Positions 56,047-63,899 of a stretch of 64,000 nt of DNA are shown here, piece by piece. This stretch comes from Campylobacter blaseri. Its GTDB lineage: Bacteria; Campylobacterota; Campylobacteria; Campylobacterales; Campylobacteraceae. The stretch covers positions 186,001 to 250,000 of the forward strand of contig NZ_CP053841.1 of assembly GCF_013201895.1 (NCBI RefSeq), read 5' to 3'. Made by a program: the position numbers and the translations under genes. Positions within the stretch are counted from its first letter, which is position 1; the number at the start of each line of letters is the position of its first letter. The notes beneath the pieces were generated by a model, which searched no databases, was not told the origin of the DNA, and worked only from the letters and a program-made list of their open reading frames with translations.

Positions 56047-56075
56047 ATGCAAACTATCTATTAGATGGTTTGCAT
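56047..56075. terminator. Terminator between aas and brnQ
   Basis: A 13-bp stem with one G-U pair (56047-56059 with 56063-56075) and a 3-base loop sits 7 bases after the brnQ stop on the minus strand. It may serve both convergent genes. The 182-base gap holds nothing else I can name. Confidence 0.78.
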
Positions 56076-56081
56076 ATATTG

Positions 56082-57389
56082 TTATTTTAGTTTGCTTCTA
56101 ACTATAAAAAGACTTCCAAAAGCAACAATTATAGCAGGAACAACCCACTCTAGGCCTTGTTCATAAAAAGGTAAAAATGAAAATATGCCCGCTCCTGTTA
56201 TATGGAAACTCTTATCAAAAGTTCCAAATAGACTTATTATAAGAACTACATATATAGTCCAGCTATATATAATTTTATTTGATTTAAACAATCCATTTAG
56301 TAAAGAAAGAATTATTAGTGTTAAGGCTAGTGGATATATAACACCTAAAAAAGGAATAGCGTATTTTATAATTGCAACTAATCCTAAATTAGCCATAAGT
56401 GCACTTAATGCAGACCATATACTTACCCATGTTTTATACTTTATCTTTGTTATGCTTTCAAAATACTCACTAATAGAGCTTATCAAACCAACTGTTGTAG
56501 TTAAACAAGCAAGACCTATGGCTGTACCAAAAATAAGTATTCCATACTTGCCAAAAAGAAAATTGGCTGAATTTGATAAAATTGAAGCTCCAGTTTCTTG
56601 AACACCAAATGTTCCCATACTACTAGCACCTATATAAGATAGTATCATATACATAGTCATTAGTATGGCTCCAGCTATAACGCCTGCTTTTATTGTGGCT
56701 GAAACTACTGCTTTTTCATTTGTAACGCCTAAACTTCTATATGCGGCTAGTACTAGTAAACCAAAATTTAAAGAGGCTAAAGCGTCCATTGTTTGATAGC
56801 CCTCTAAAACACCTGTTATTATAGGAAATTTAGCATAATTTCCTATCGGTTGTGAAAATTCTCCAACATGCATAGGATTTATAAGCACTGCAATAAACAT
56901 AGTTAATATCAAAACTATTAACATAGGGGTTAAAATTTTTCCTAATGTTTCTATCATGCTTGATGGATTTTGGCATAAAAACCAATTTATAACAAAGTAA
57001 ATGATTGAATATATAAATAATGGTAAATAGGAATTTTGTAAGCCCTCTGACAAAAAAGGAACAATGGCAATTTCAAAAGGCATATTTCCAGCTCTAGGAA
57101 TTGCAAACAAAGGACCAATAATCATCAAAAGACAGACTGAAAAAATTATAGCAAATCTCGGAGAAATTCTACTAGCTAAACTATAAAGACCACCTGATCT
57201 AGCAATTGCTGCAATTCCTAAAATTGGAAACACTACAGCAGTTAAACAAAAGCCAGCCATTGCTAAGAGTGTATTTTCTCCTGCCAAACTGCCAATAAAC
57301 GGCGGAAATATAAAGTTACCCGCACCAAAAAACATGGAAAAAAGTGTTAAGCTTATAAGAATAAGCGATTTAGAAGATACTTTTTGCAT
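56082..57389 (-). CDS. brnQ: Branched-chain amino acid transporter BrnQ (LIVCS family)
   Basis: Sodium-coupled importer of leucine, isoleucine and valine. The 435 residues have about 12 spans and the N-terminal FSMFFGAGNFIFPPFIG near 17-33 that marks the family, with GYQTMDALASLNFG near 190-203. AGAGGAAAG precedes the ATG. The azlCD genes 2 kb away encode an exporter for the same type of substrate. Confidence 0.94.
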   Translation of the reverse strand: MQKVSSKSLILISLTLFSMFFGAGNFIFPPFIGSLAGENTLLAMAGFCLTAVVFPILGIAAIARSGGLYSLASRISPRFAIIFSVCLLMIIGPLFAIPRAGNMPFEIAIVPFLSEGLQNSYLPLFIYSIIYFVINWFLCQNPSSMIETLGKILTPMLIVLILTMFIAVLINPMHVGEFSQPIGNYAKFPIITGVLEGYQTMDALASLNFGLLVLAAYRSLGVTNEKAVVSATIKAGVIAGAILMTMYMILSYIGASSMGTFGVQETGASILSNSANFLFGKYGILIFGTAIGLACLTTTVGLISSISEYFESITKIKYKTWVSIWSALSALMANLGLVAIIKYAIPFLGVIYPLALTLIILSLLNGLFKSNKIIYSWTIYVVLIISLFGTFDKSFHITGAGIFSFLPFYEQGLEWVVPAIIVAFGSLFIVRSKLK

Positions 57390-57470
57390 ACTTTCCTCTT
57401 TCTATAAAATTTTATTATTATATTTAAAAAATATTAATTTACAAAGTGCAAATCTCTGTTTTTTGTGGAT

Positions 57471-57526
57471 TTAAGCAATATTTTTAAAAATATTGCTTAA
57501 ATTTCTTCTAAATTTAGAAGAAATTT
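57471..57526. repeat. Two abutting perfect palindromes
   Basis: The first is a 30-base perfect palindrome (57471-57500, half-site TTAAGCAATATTTTT), the second a 28-base perfect palindrome (57499-57526, half-site AAATTTCTTCTAAA); they share two bases. They lie in the 269-base gap between the end of the thioredoxin-like gene and the start of brnQ, both on the minus strand. They may terminate the arsR operon, act as operators for brnQ or both. The rest of the gap is AT-rich without a frame. Confidence 0.75.
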
Positions 57527-57658
57527 AGTATACAATTGTTTTTTATAGACTTTTATAACATTATAAAAATAGTTTTATTAAATAAGTTATATTTAATTTT
57601 ATTAATTTAATATATTGTATTTTTAAGATTTTTAAGTTTTAAATTTAATATTAAATTT

Positions 57659-57973
57659 TTATAAATTTGCTTTTATAATCTCTTTGAGTTTTTCTTTTTT
57701 ATAAATTTGTCCACAAGTTACCACTTTTTCATTTATAACGAGTGCAGGAGTACTCATAACGCCGTATTTTGAAATTTCAAATAAATCTTTTATATGTTTT
57801 ACATTTGTATTTATATTTAACTCTTTTAATGATTGAGTAGTTAGCTTTTCAAGCTCATTACACTTAGCGCACCCAGTTCCTAAAATTTTAACATTTGAAG
57901 TACTAAAAGAGCTGTTTTTATCTAAATTTTCTTTACTCAAAGACTTTTTTTTAAACATGCTAAATAGTTTCAT
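57659..57973 (-). CDS. Thioredoxin-like redox-active disulfide protein (Thioredoxin_3)
   Basis: Small protein of 104 residues with the thioredoxin fold of the TM0996/MtH895 type. The redox pair is C35 and C38 in GTGCAKCNEL, with a cis-proline segment STPALVINEKVV near 77-88 and an extra cysteine in VTCGQIY near 89-92. The first 27 residues are a lysine-rich extension; the ATG at 57973 is kept because AAAGGAG precedes it. These proteins often accompany ArsP/UPF0718 permeases, as here, probably to reduce the substrate or the permease cysteines. Confidence 0.85.
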   Translation of the reverse strand: MKLFSMFKKKSLSKENLDKNSSFSTSNVKILGTGCAKCNELEKLTTQSLKELNINTNVKHIKDLFEISKYGVMSTPALVINEKVVTCGQIYKKEKLKEIIKANL

Positions 57974-57988
57974 TTAATCTCCTTTAAA

Positions 57989-59002
57989 TTATAAAAATAC
58001 TAGTTGATATACATTAAACAAGTAACCTACAATAACTATTCCTATTATACAAATTCCAACAAATAAAATAAGAAGCTTTGGTTTGATTACCTGTTTTAGC
58101 ATTATTAAAGATGGAAGGCTAAGTGTTGTAATAGCCATCATAAAAGCTAAAACTGTCCCTAGATAAGCTCCTTTATCAAGCAAAGCTTCTGCTATAGGAA
58201 TTGTACCAAATATATCTGCATATATAGGAACACCAGCCAAAGTAGCCAAAATTACGCTAAATAGATTTTGGTTGCCTAAGAAATCTTCTATATATTTTGT
58301 AGGAATGTAATTATGTATAATACTTCCAATGGCAACACCAATTAATATATATTTAAATACTTTTTTAAAAGTAGATATAACTTGATTTTTTGCAAACTCA
58401 ACTCTTCTTTGCCAAGTTAAACTCTCTTCTTTTAAATTTAGCGCATTTGAGTTTTTGATAAAGCTTTCCACATATTTTTCCATTTTTAATTTTTCTATAG
58501 CAAATCCACCTATAACAGCTATAATTAAACCAGCAATTACATAAGCAACAGCTATTTTAAATCCAAAAATACTAGTAAGAATTACCAAACTTCCTAAATC
58601 TACCATAGGAGAGGAGATTAAAAATGAAAAAGTAACCCCTAATGGTAAGCCTGAACTTGTAAAACCCATAAATAGTGGTATGGATGAGCAAGAGCAAAAA
58701 GGCGTAACTGTTCCAAGTAAGGCTGACATTATATTTGCCTTAATACCTTTAAATTTAACTAAGATTTTTTTACTTTTTTGAGGTGAAAAGTAGCTTTGTA
58801 TATAAGAGATAAGAAAAATTAAAGTACATAGTAATATCGTTATTTTTATAACATCATATATAAAAAAATGAAGACTTCCACCAAAATTAGAGCCTAAATC
58901 AATTCCTATACTTTTTAAAATAAAAGTAGTTAGGTTATAAAGCCAATCCATTTTCAAAAACTGATTTTCTATAAAAATAAGTATTAATTTTATATTTTCC
59001 AT
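57989..59002 (-). CDS. arsP: Permease ArsP / UPF0718 (DUF318) family
   Basis: Membrane exporter of 337 residues with about eight spans in two repeats. The first repeat holds the cysteine motif TPFCSCSSIPLFMGF near 108-122, followed by SSGLPLGVTFSFLISSPMVDLG; a related TLAGVPIYADIFGTIPI stretch near 250 marks the second. In C. jejuni ArsP exports trivalent organoarsenicals and gives resistance to roxarsone. The operon with an ArsR-type repressor supports a metalloid role, though UPF0718 permeases with other roles exist. Confidence 0.82.
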   Translation of the reverse strand: MENIKLILIFIENQFLKMDWLYNLTTFILKSIGIDLGSNFGGSLHFFIYDVIKITILLCTLIFLISYIQSYFSPQKSKKILVKFKGIKANIMSALLGTVTPFCSCSSIPLFMGFTSSGLPLGVTFSFLISSPMVDLGSLVILTSIFGFKIAVAYVIAGLIIAVIGGFAIEKLKMEKYVESFIKNSNALNLKEESLTWQRRVEFAKNQVISTFKKVFKYILIGVAIGSIIHNYIPTKYIEDFLGNQNLFSVILATLAGVPIYADIFGTIPIAEALLDKGAYLGTVLAFMMAITTLSLPSLIMLKQVIKPKLLILFVGICIIGIVIVGYLFNVYQLVFL

Positions 59003-59037
59003 ATTAAACCTTTATCATATCAATAAATATTAATCTA

Positions 59038-59316
59038 TTATTTTATACCTGCCATATCAAATAAAATCATTGATATTTTTAAAACACCATTTTTAGATAT
59101 TTGATAATAGGTCCATTTTCCCTCTTGTCTGCTTATAACAATTCCAGATTCACATAGAATTTTCATATGATAAGATAAGCCTGATTGGGTAAGGCCAAGC
59201 TTTTCTAGAAGTGTGCAAGCACACTCTTCTTTGTCTTTAATAAGCTCTAGAATTTCAATTCTTTTTTCATCTCCTAGTGCTTTAAATATTTTTGCTTTTT
59301 GCTTTTTTGTTGTCAT
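59038..59316 (-). CDS. arsR: ArsR-family metalloregulator
   Basis: A 92-residue winged-helix repressor. The DNA-binding part includes LTQSGLSYHMKILCESGIV near 42-60 and the wing RQEGKWTYYQI near 63-73. A C32-x-C34 pair in EECACTLLEKL matches the place of the arsenic-binding ELCVCDL motif of ArsR, with a third cysteine C55; this suggests arsenite or methylarsenite sensing. It is the first gene of the arsR-arsP-thioredoxin operon. Confidence 0.88.
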   Translation of the reverse strand: MTTKKQKAKIFKALGDEKRIEILELIKDKEECACTLLEKLGLTQSGLSYHMKILCESGIVISRQEGKWTYYQISKNGVLKISMILFDMAGIK

Positions 59317-59329
59317 AATTTTAACTCAC

Positions 59330-59353
59330 ATCAATAATTTTTGATTTATTATA
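59330..59353 (-). promoter_or_regulatory. Promoter and candidate operator of the arsR operon
   Basis: On the minus strand a TATAAT -10 box (59348-59353) is followed by the inverted repeat ATCAA-N6-TTGAT (59330-59345), which covers the likely transcription start, 14 bases before the arsR ATG. This is a good place for ArsR to repress its own operon. Confidence 0.6.
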
Positions 59354-59430
59354 GATAAATACTTTTAATAAAAATAAAATTTTAAAAAATTTCTATATAA
59401 TAATTACTACTAAAATAAAATGGAGAAATA

Positions 59431-60120
59431 TTGTTGAATAAAAATTTAATTAGTCAAGCATTTTTAAAATCTCTGCCTATAATGGTGGGGTATTTGGTTA
59501 TAGGATTTGGATTTGGTATATTGCTTCGTGATGCAGGATATGGGCTTTTATGGGCTATTGCTATGAGTTTATTTATATATGCTGGATCTATGCAGTATGT
59601 TGGAGTCTCTTTGATAACAGCTCCTGCGACACTTTTTATGACTATTTTAACTACATTTATGATAAATGCAAGACATCTTTTTTATAGTATATCAATGATA
59701 AGTAGATATAAAGATGCAGGTAAATTTAAACCATATTTGATTTTTGCATTAACTGATGAAACATATGCTCTTGTTTCAGACAACAAACATCCAAAGGGTA
59801 ATGATAGATATGTTTTTTGGTTTTTGATCTCTTTGTTTAACCATTTTTATTGGATTTTAGGAACTGCATTTGGTTCAGTTTTTGCTAAATCTTTACCTTT
59901 TGATACATCAGGCATAACTTTTTCTATGACAGCTATATTTGTTGCTGCTTATACAGAGCAATGGATGGCTAAAAAACATAGAATTTCAGCTATTATTGGA
60001 ATTTTAGTGACTCTTTTAGCTAGGATAATTTTTGGAAGCGATATGTTTTTAATACCATCAATGCTAGTAATTGCAGCTATTTTACTTTTACTTAGAACAA
60101 AACTATCAAAAGGAGATTAG
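59431..60120 (+). CDS. azlC: AzlC-family branched-chain amino acid exporter, large subunit
   Basis: Inner-membrane protein of 229 residues with about seven to eight spans. The family's SLFIYAGSMQYVGVSL near 46-61 and NARHLFYSISM near 79-89 are evident. With AzlD it exports branched-chain amino acids (BrnFE in Corynebacterium). The start is TTG at 59431 (a second TTG follows) with GGAG upstream. The stop is directly followed by the azlD ATG. Confidence 0.88.
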   Translation: MLNKNLISQAFLKSLPIMVGYLVIGFGFGILLRDAGYGLLWAIAMSLFIYAGSMQYVGVSLITAPATLFMTILTTFMINARHLFYSISMISRYKDAGKFKPYLIFALTDETYALVSDNKHPKGNDRYVFWFLISLFNHFYWILGTAFGSVFAKSLPFDTSGITFSMTAIFVAAYTEQWMAKKHRISAIIGILVTLLARIIFGSDMFLIPSMLVIAAILLLLRTKLSKGD

Positions 60121-60447
60121 ATGGGTTTTGATATGCATGCATCTATTTTAATTATAACTATGAGTGTTGTTACTATAGCTCTTAGATTTATACCATTTAT
60201 TGTTTTTAGCGGTAAAAAAGAGATTCCAAAAATAGTTATATATTTAGGTGAAGTTTTGCCAAGTGCAGTTATAGGTATGCTTGTAATTTACTGTTTAAAA
60301 GATATTGATTTTAGTGTTACTCCTTATGGAAGTAGGGAGCTTGTGGCAACTTTTATAGTTGTTTTAACCCAAATTTTAAGCAGAAATTCCCTACTTTCAA
60401 TTCTAGCTGGCACAATCTCATATATGCTTTTTTTAAATTTTCTTTAA
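60121..60447 (+). CDS. azlD: AzlD-family branched-chain amino acid exporter, small subunit
   Basis: A 108-residue membrane protein with four spans and the family's RFIPFIVF near 22-29 and LPSAVIGMLVIY near 54-65. Works with AzlC. Zero spacing to azlC, with AAAGGAG at the end of azlC as ribosome site. Confidence 0.88.
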   Translation: MGFDMHASILIITMSVVTIALRFIPFIVFSGKKEIPKIVIYLGEVLPSAVIGMLVIYCLKDIDFSVTPYGSRELVATFIVVLTQILSRNSLLSILAGTISYMLFLNFL

Positions 60448-60498
60448 AAGCGTGTGCTATAACCTTTGTAGCAAATGCAACTTAAAAGTTTTAGCTAT

Positions 60499-60525
60499 TT
60501 TAAACTTTTTATTTTAAAGTTTAAA
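60499..60525. terminator. Bidirectional terminator between azlD and the aldolase gene
   Basis: A perfect 10-bp stem (60499-60508 with 60516-60525) with a 7-base loop lies between the convergent genes. Confidence 0.7.
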
Positions 60526-60531
60526 CTTAGA

Positions 60532-61566
60532 TTATAAAGATTTTATATCTTTTATAAGCTCATCTACATCTTCTTTTTTGCTTGCCCAACTTGTGCATAC
60601 TCTAATGTAGTTTAAATTATCTTTAGTTTTCCCATATACTTCAAATAGATATTTTTTACTCAAAATTTCTAAATACTCATCACTAAGTGCGAAAAATTGC
60701 TGATTTGTTTGTGAATTTGCTAATGCATTTACCCCTTTTTCTTCAAATGCTTTTTTAATCCTTACTGCATAATCCACAGCGCTTTTGCAAATTTCAAAAT
60801 AAAGATTATCAGTAAAAAGAGTATCAAACTGCACTCCAAGCATTCTGCCTTTTGCTAAAAGTGCCCCGCACTGTTTCATTATGTATTTAAAATCTTTTTT
60901 AAGAGTATCATTTGTGATAACAACAGCTTCTCCAAAAAGTGCTCCACACTTTGTTCCGCCTATATAAAATATATCACAAAGTTTAGCTAAGTCTTGTAGC
61001 GTTATATCACACTCCTTGCTCATAAGCCCATAACCAAGCCTAGCACCATCAACAAATAGTGGTAAATTTAAATCCTTACAAATTTGACTTAGCTCTTCTA
61101 GCTCTTTTTTAGTATAGAGTGTTCCTGTTTCTGTTGGAAAGGATATATATACCATTCCAGGTTGAACTGTGTGAAATCTAACAGGGTCATTTTTGTGCAT
61201 ATCAAAACAATCACTTATCTGTTTTGCTGTTATTTTTCCATCTACTGAAGGAAGGGTTAAAACTTTATGCCCTTTTGCCTCTATAGCTCCTGTTTCATGA
61301 ACTGCTATATGCCCACTATCTGCTGAGATTACTCCTTGATGAGGTCTAAGTATAGAGTAGATAACAGTTGAGTTTGTCTGAGTTCCACCAACTAAAAAAT
61401 GGACATTAGCATTTGGTGTATCACAAGCTTTTTTAATCTTTTGTGCCGCACTTTTACAATACCTATCATTTCCATATCCAAGAGTGTTTACTTCATTCGT
61501 AGCCACTAAATTTTTTATGATTTTAGGGTGAGCCCCACTTGCATAATCACATTGAAAATAGGTCAT
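60532..61566 (-). CDS. Low-specificity L-threonine aldolase (beta-eliminating lyase family)
   Basis: PLP enzyme of 344 residues that splits threonine or allo-threonine to glycine and acetaldehyde. Motifs are FLVGGTQTN near 57-65, the aspartate in LFVDGARLGYG near 170-180 and the PLP lysine in YIGGTKCGALFGE near 201-213. The start at 61566 follows AAGGAT. It is a single-gene unit. A closely related beta-lyase with another amino acid substrate is possible. Confidence 0.85.
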   Translation of the reverse strand: MTYFQCDYASGAHPKIIKNLVATNEVNTLGYGNDRYCKSAAQKIKKACDTPNANVHFLVGGTQTNSTVIYSILRPHQGVISADSGHIAVHETGAIEAKGHKVLTLPSVDGKITAKQISDCFDMHKNDPVRFHTVQPGMVYISFPTETGTLYTKKELEELSQICKDLNLPLFVDGARLGYGLMSKECDITLQDLAKLCDIFYIGGTKCGALFGEAVVITNDTLKKDFKYIMKQCGALLAKGRMLGVQFDTLFTDNLYFEICKSAVDYAVRIKKAFEEKGVNALANSQTNQQFFALSDEYLEILSKKYLFEVYGKTKDNLNYIRVCTSWASKKEDVDELIKDIKSL

Positions 61567-61754
61567 TTTATATCCTTTTTTATTTTTAACTTCAAATTAT
61601 ACAATAATTTATATAAGTTAAAATTAATAGAAAAATTTATATAAGATATATTTTTAATAATTATATTTTAGAAAAACAAAATTTAATATTTTTATTTTTA
61701 TTTTATTTTTATTGACTTATAATTTGAGTTTTAATTTTAAATTTGGACTATAAA

Positions 61755-62669
61755 ATGTTTACATCTTTACTGTCAATATTCATATTAATAGCTTCAGGAT
61801 ATTTTGCAAAAAAAGTTAAAATTTTTGAACAAAAAAACTCATCTATTTTTATAGATTATGCTTTAACTTTTGCACTTCCTGCTTTGATTTTTGACAAAAT
61901 TTATCATGTAAATATTGACACAACACTTTTAAATATTATAGCATTAGGTTTTGTCTCAACTATACTTGGGGCTTGCTTGAGCTTGCTAATATGTAAGTTG
62001 TTTAAATTTAGCAAAGCTACAACAGTAAGTGCAGTTCTTTTGTCAATGTTTGGTAATACTATTTTCATAGGTATGCCTATAATTACAGGATTTTTTGGAA
62101 AAGATGCCTTAAATGAGGTAATATTTTATGATCAGTTTGCAACTGCTATTCCTATATCAATATTAGGACCTTTTATACTATCTTTTGGTGCAGAAGCCAA
62201 AGTGTCTTTAATCCAAAATGCAATTAAAGTTTTAAAATTTCCACCATTTGTTGCATTAATTTTAGGTTTAGCACTTAGAGATGTTAAAATTCCAGAAGTA
62301 ATCTTTAACTCTTTACATATGTTTAGTGCAAGTGTTGTTCCTGTTGCTTTGTTTGCCATAGGAATTGGACTTGGTTTTAGAAGTATAAAAAGTGCTTATA
62401 AATCAACTGCCATTGTGCTTTGTTGTAAAATGCTATTTGCTCCACTATTTTTTATAGCAATAGCTTTAGTTTTTAAAGTAAATTTTAGTGATTCAACTTG
62501 GATTATAGGAATACTTCAATGCGGTATGCCACCAATGGTTTTAGCAAGTGCTATGATAATGAAAGCAAACCTAGATTCCCAACTAGCAGTTTCGGCTGTC
62601 GCTATGGGTGTTGTGATGAGTTTTATATCACTACCTTTTATAAATTATATATGTGGTTTGTTAGTTTAG
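61755..62669 (+). CDS. AEC-family transporter (auxin efflux carrier superfamily)
   Basis: Inner-membrane protein of 304 residues with ten predicted spans in two halves; the family's FALPALIFDKI near 41-51 and GCGxPP-like LQCGMPPMVLASAM near 257-270 are present. Bacterial members move malate, malonate or other organic acids; the substrate is not evident. I prefer the ATG at 61755, 7 bases after GGA, over the in-frame TTG at 61743, which has no ribosome site. Confidence 0.85.
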   Translation: MFTSLLSIFILIASGYFAKKVKIFEQKNSSIFIDYALTFALPALIFDKIYHVNIDTTLLNIIALGFVSTILGACLSLLICKLFKFSKATTVSAVLLSMFGNTIFIGMPIITGFFGKDALNEVIFYDQFATAIPISILGPFILSFGAEAKVSLIQNAIKVLKFPPFVALILGLALRDVKIPEVIFNSLHMFSASVVPVALFAIGIGLGFRSIKSAYKSTAIVLCCKMLFAPLFFIAIALVFKVNFSDSTWIIGILQCGMPPMVLASAMIMKANLDSQLAVSAVAMGVVMSFISLPFINYICGLLV

Positions 62670-62691
62670 TAAATTTAAGCAAGAGATAGAT

Positions 62692-62717
62692 TATTTGGCT
62701 GAAATTTCAGCCAAATA
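62692..62717. terminator. Bidirectional terminator after the AEC transporter
   Basis: A perfect 12-bp stem around TTTGGCTGAA / TTCAGCCAAA with a 2-base loop lies between the convergent AEC and cytochrome genes. Confidence 0.85.
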
Positions 62718-62731
62718 TTATAACTTATGTA

Positions 62732-63406
62732 TTATTTAGAGCTATTTTCGTCGCTACTATTTGTATCTTTTTTAGAGCTTTTTTTAACAGATGGAACATA
62801 ACTATCTTTAAAATAATTTCTTCTTAGCTCCTCTTTTTTTTCATAAGCTTTATCCTCGTAGATAGGGTATTTTGGATCCCAATAATTAAGCATATTATTA
62901 AGCCCCATATGTCCTACTTCAACGTGGCAACTAGCACAACCAATCTCATCTTTTGTATTCAAAAGTTTTTTATAGTGTGCATGCATTTTTTTTGCTTTGT
63001 CTGTTAATAGTGCATTGTCAAAAACATTTGTATGACAGTGCAAACAACCATCATCAAAGACGAAATCTTTTCTTCTTGCTCTATTTTCATGCCAGTTTAT
63101 ATTTTCAACATCTTCAAAGAAGTGAATATAGCCTTCAACTACTCCATTTCTAGCTTTAGCATATATATAATTGATTATATTATCATGCGGCAAGTGGCAA
63201 TCCACGCATCTAGCTCTCACACCAGTTTTGCCTTTTCCGCTGTGAACATCATCATTGTATGCTATTACCATAGGATCCATTTCATGACAAACAACACAAA
63301 ATCTCTCATCACTAGTAAGTTCTAGTCCATAATAGACTCCCAAAGAAGCAACTAGCCCAAAAACTCCACCAATTACAAAAATTAGAAATATTATACGCTT
63401 TTTCAT
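62732..63406 (-). CDS. NapC/NrfH-type membrane-anchored tetrahaem cytochrome c
   Basis: Quinol-oxidising cytochrome of 224 residues that would take electrons from menaquinol to periplasmic reductases. One N-terminal span (about 5-28) anchors it. Four CxxCH sites: 37-41 in FCVVCHEMDP (with the NrfH-type CxxCHxM ligand), CVDCH near 69, CLHCH near 116 and CASCH near 154. The C-terminus is charged and serine-rich. I chose the ATG at 63406, which overlaps the previous stop as ATGA; the longer start at 63424 lies inside that gene. With its neighbours it resembles the Fcc system of Wolinella. Confidence 0.87.
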   Translation of the reverse strand: MKKRIIFLIFVIGGVFGLVASLGVYYGLELTSDERFCVVCHEMDPMVIAYNDDVHSGKGKTGVRARCVDCHLPHDNIINYIYAKARNGVVEGYIHFFEDVENINWHENRARRKDFVFDDGCLHCHTNVFDNALLTDKAKKMHAHYKKLLNTKDEIGCASCHVEVGHMGLNNMLNYWDPKYPIYEDKAYEKKEELRRNYFKDSYVPSVKKSSKKDTNSSDENSSK

Positions 63407-63828
63407 GGTGTTACTCCCATCCATCTTGGAACTTCATGTTCGTGGCATTCTAAACACATATTTGTTGATTTTTTGTGTTCATAGTGGCACTCATCACAAT
63501 ATAAAGTTGGACCATCGTGAACTGAGTTATGAGGATTTGCCTTTAGCATATCCATATATTGTAATCTCTTTGCAACACGTTTTTTATCGCCATGACAGGA
63601 AATGCAACCTTTGTCTCCGATATTTTTAAATTTAAAAGGGTCATTTCCTTGATTTTCATGACAATCAAAACAGGATAGCCCAATTTGTGAGTGATGGGCT
63701 TTAATAGGGTATTTTTGTTCCATCTCTTTTGTGATTTCTACTTGCGTAGTATTGTTGTCATTAGAAATTGAAAATGTAAATATAAGCATACAGGACATGA
63801 AAATTAGTATTAATTTATCTGTTTTCAT
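63403..63828 (-). CDS. Periplasmic tetrahaem cytochrome c (FccB-like / cytochrome c3-like)
   Basis: Small secreted electron carrier of 141 residues. A signal peptide occupies about 1-22. Four CxxCH sites lie at 53-57, 75-79, 111-115 and 125-129, with extra histidines near 45, 46, 100 and 131 for the second axial ligands. It probably passes electrons from the NrfH-type anchor to the flavocytochrome encoded just upstream. Its stop overlaps the start of the anchor gene by four bases, so they are translated together. Confidence 0.87.
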   Translation of the reverse strand: MKTDKLILIFMSCMLIFTFSISNDNNTTQVEITKEMEQKYPIKAHHSQIGLSCFDCHENQGNDPFKFKNIGDKGCISCHGDKKRVAKRLQYMDMLKANPHNSVHDGPTLYCDECHYEHKKSTNMCLECHEHEVPRWMGVTP

Positions 63829-63861
63829 ATAAAACCTTTAAATTTACAACAATTTTTAGAA

Positions 63862-63886
63862 GTCTTAGGCATTTTAGACCTAAGAC
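63862..63886 (-). terminator. Hairpin between flavocytochrome and cytochrome genes
   Basis: A perfect 8-bp stem (63862-63869 with 63879-63886) with a 9-base loop follows the flavocytochrome stop by 14 bases. There is no good T-run, so it may be a partial terminator or an RNA-stabilising end that sets a higher level of the upstream gene. Confidence 0.55.
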
Positions 63887-63899
63887 ATTCAACCTAGTT

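Noticed and set aside
57471-57526. CRISPR repeat or mobile-element end at the twin palindromes
   Set aside because: There is a single copy of each, no spaced array, no target-site duplication and no transposase nearby.
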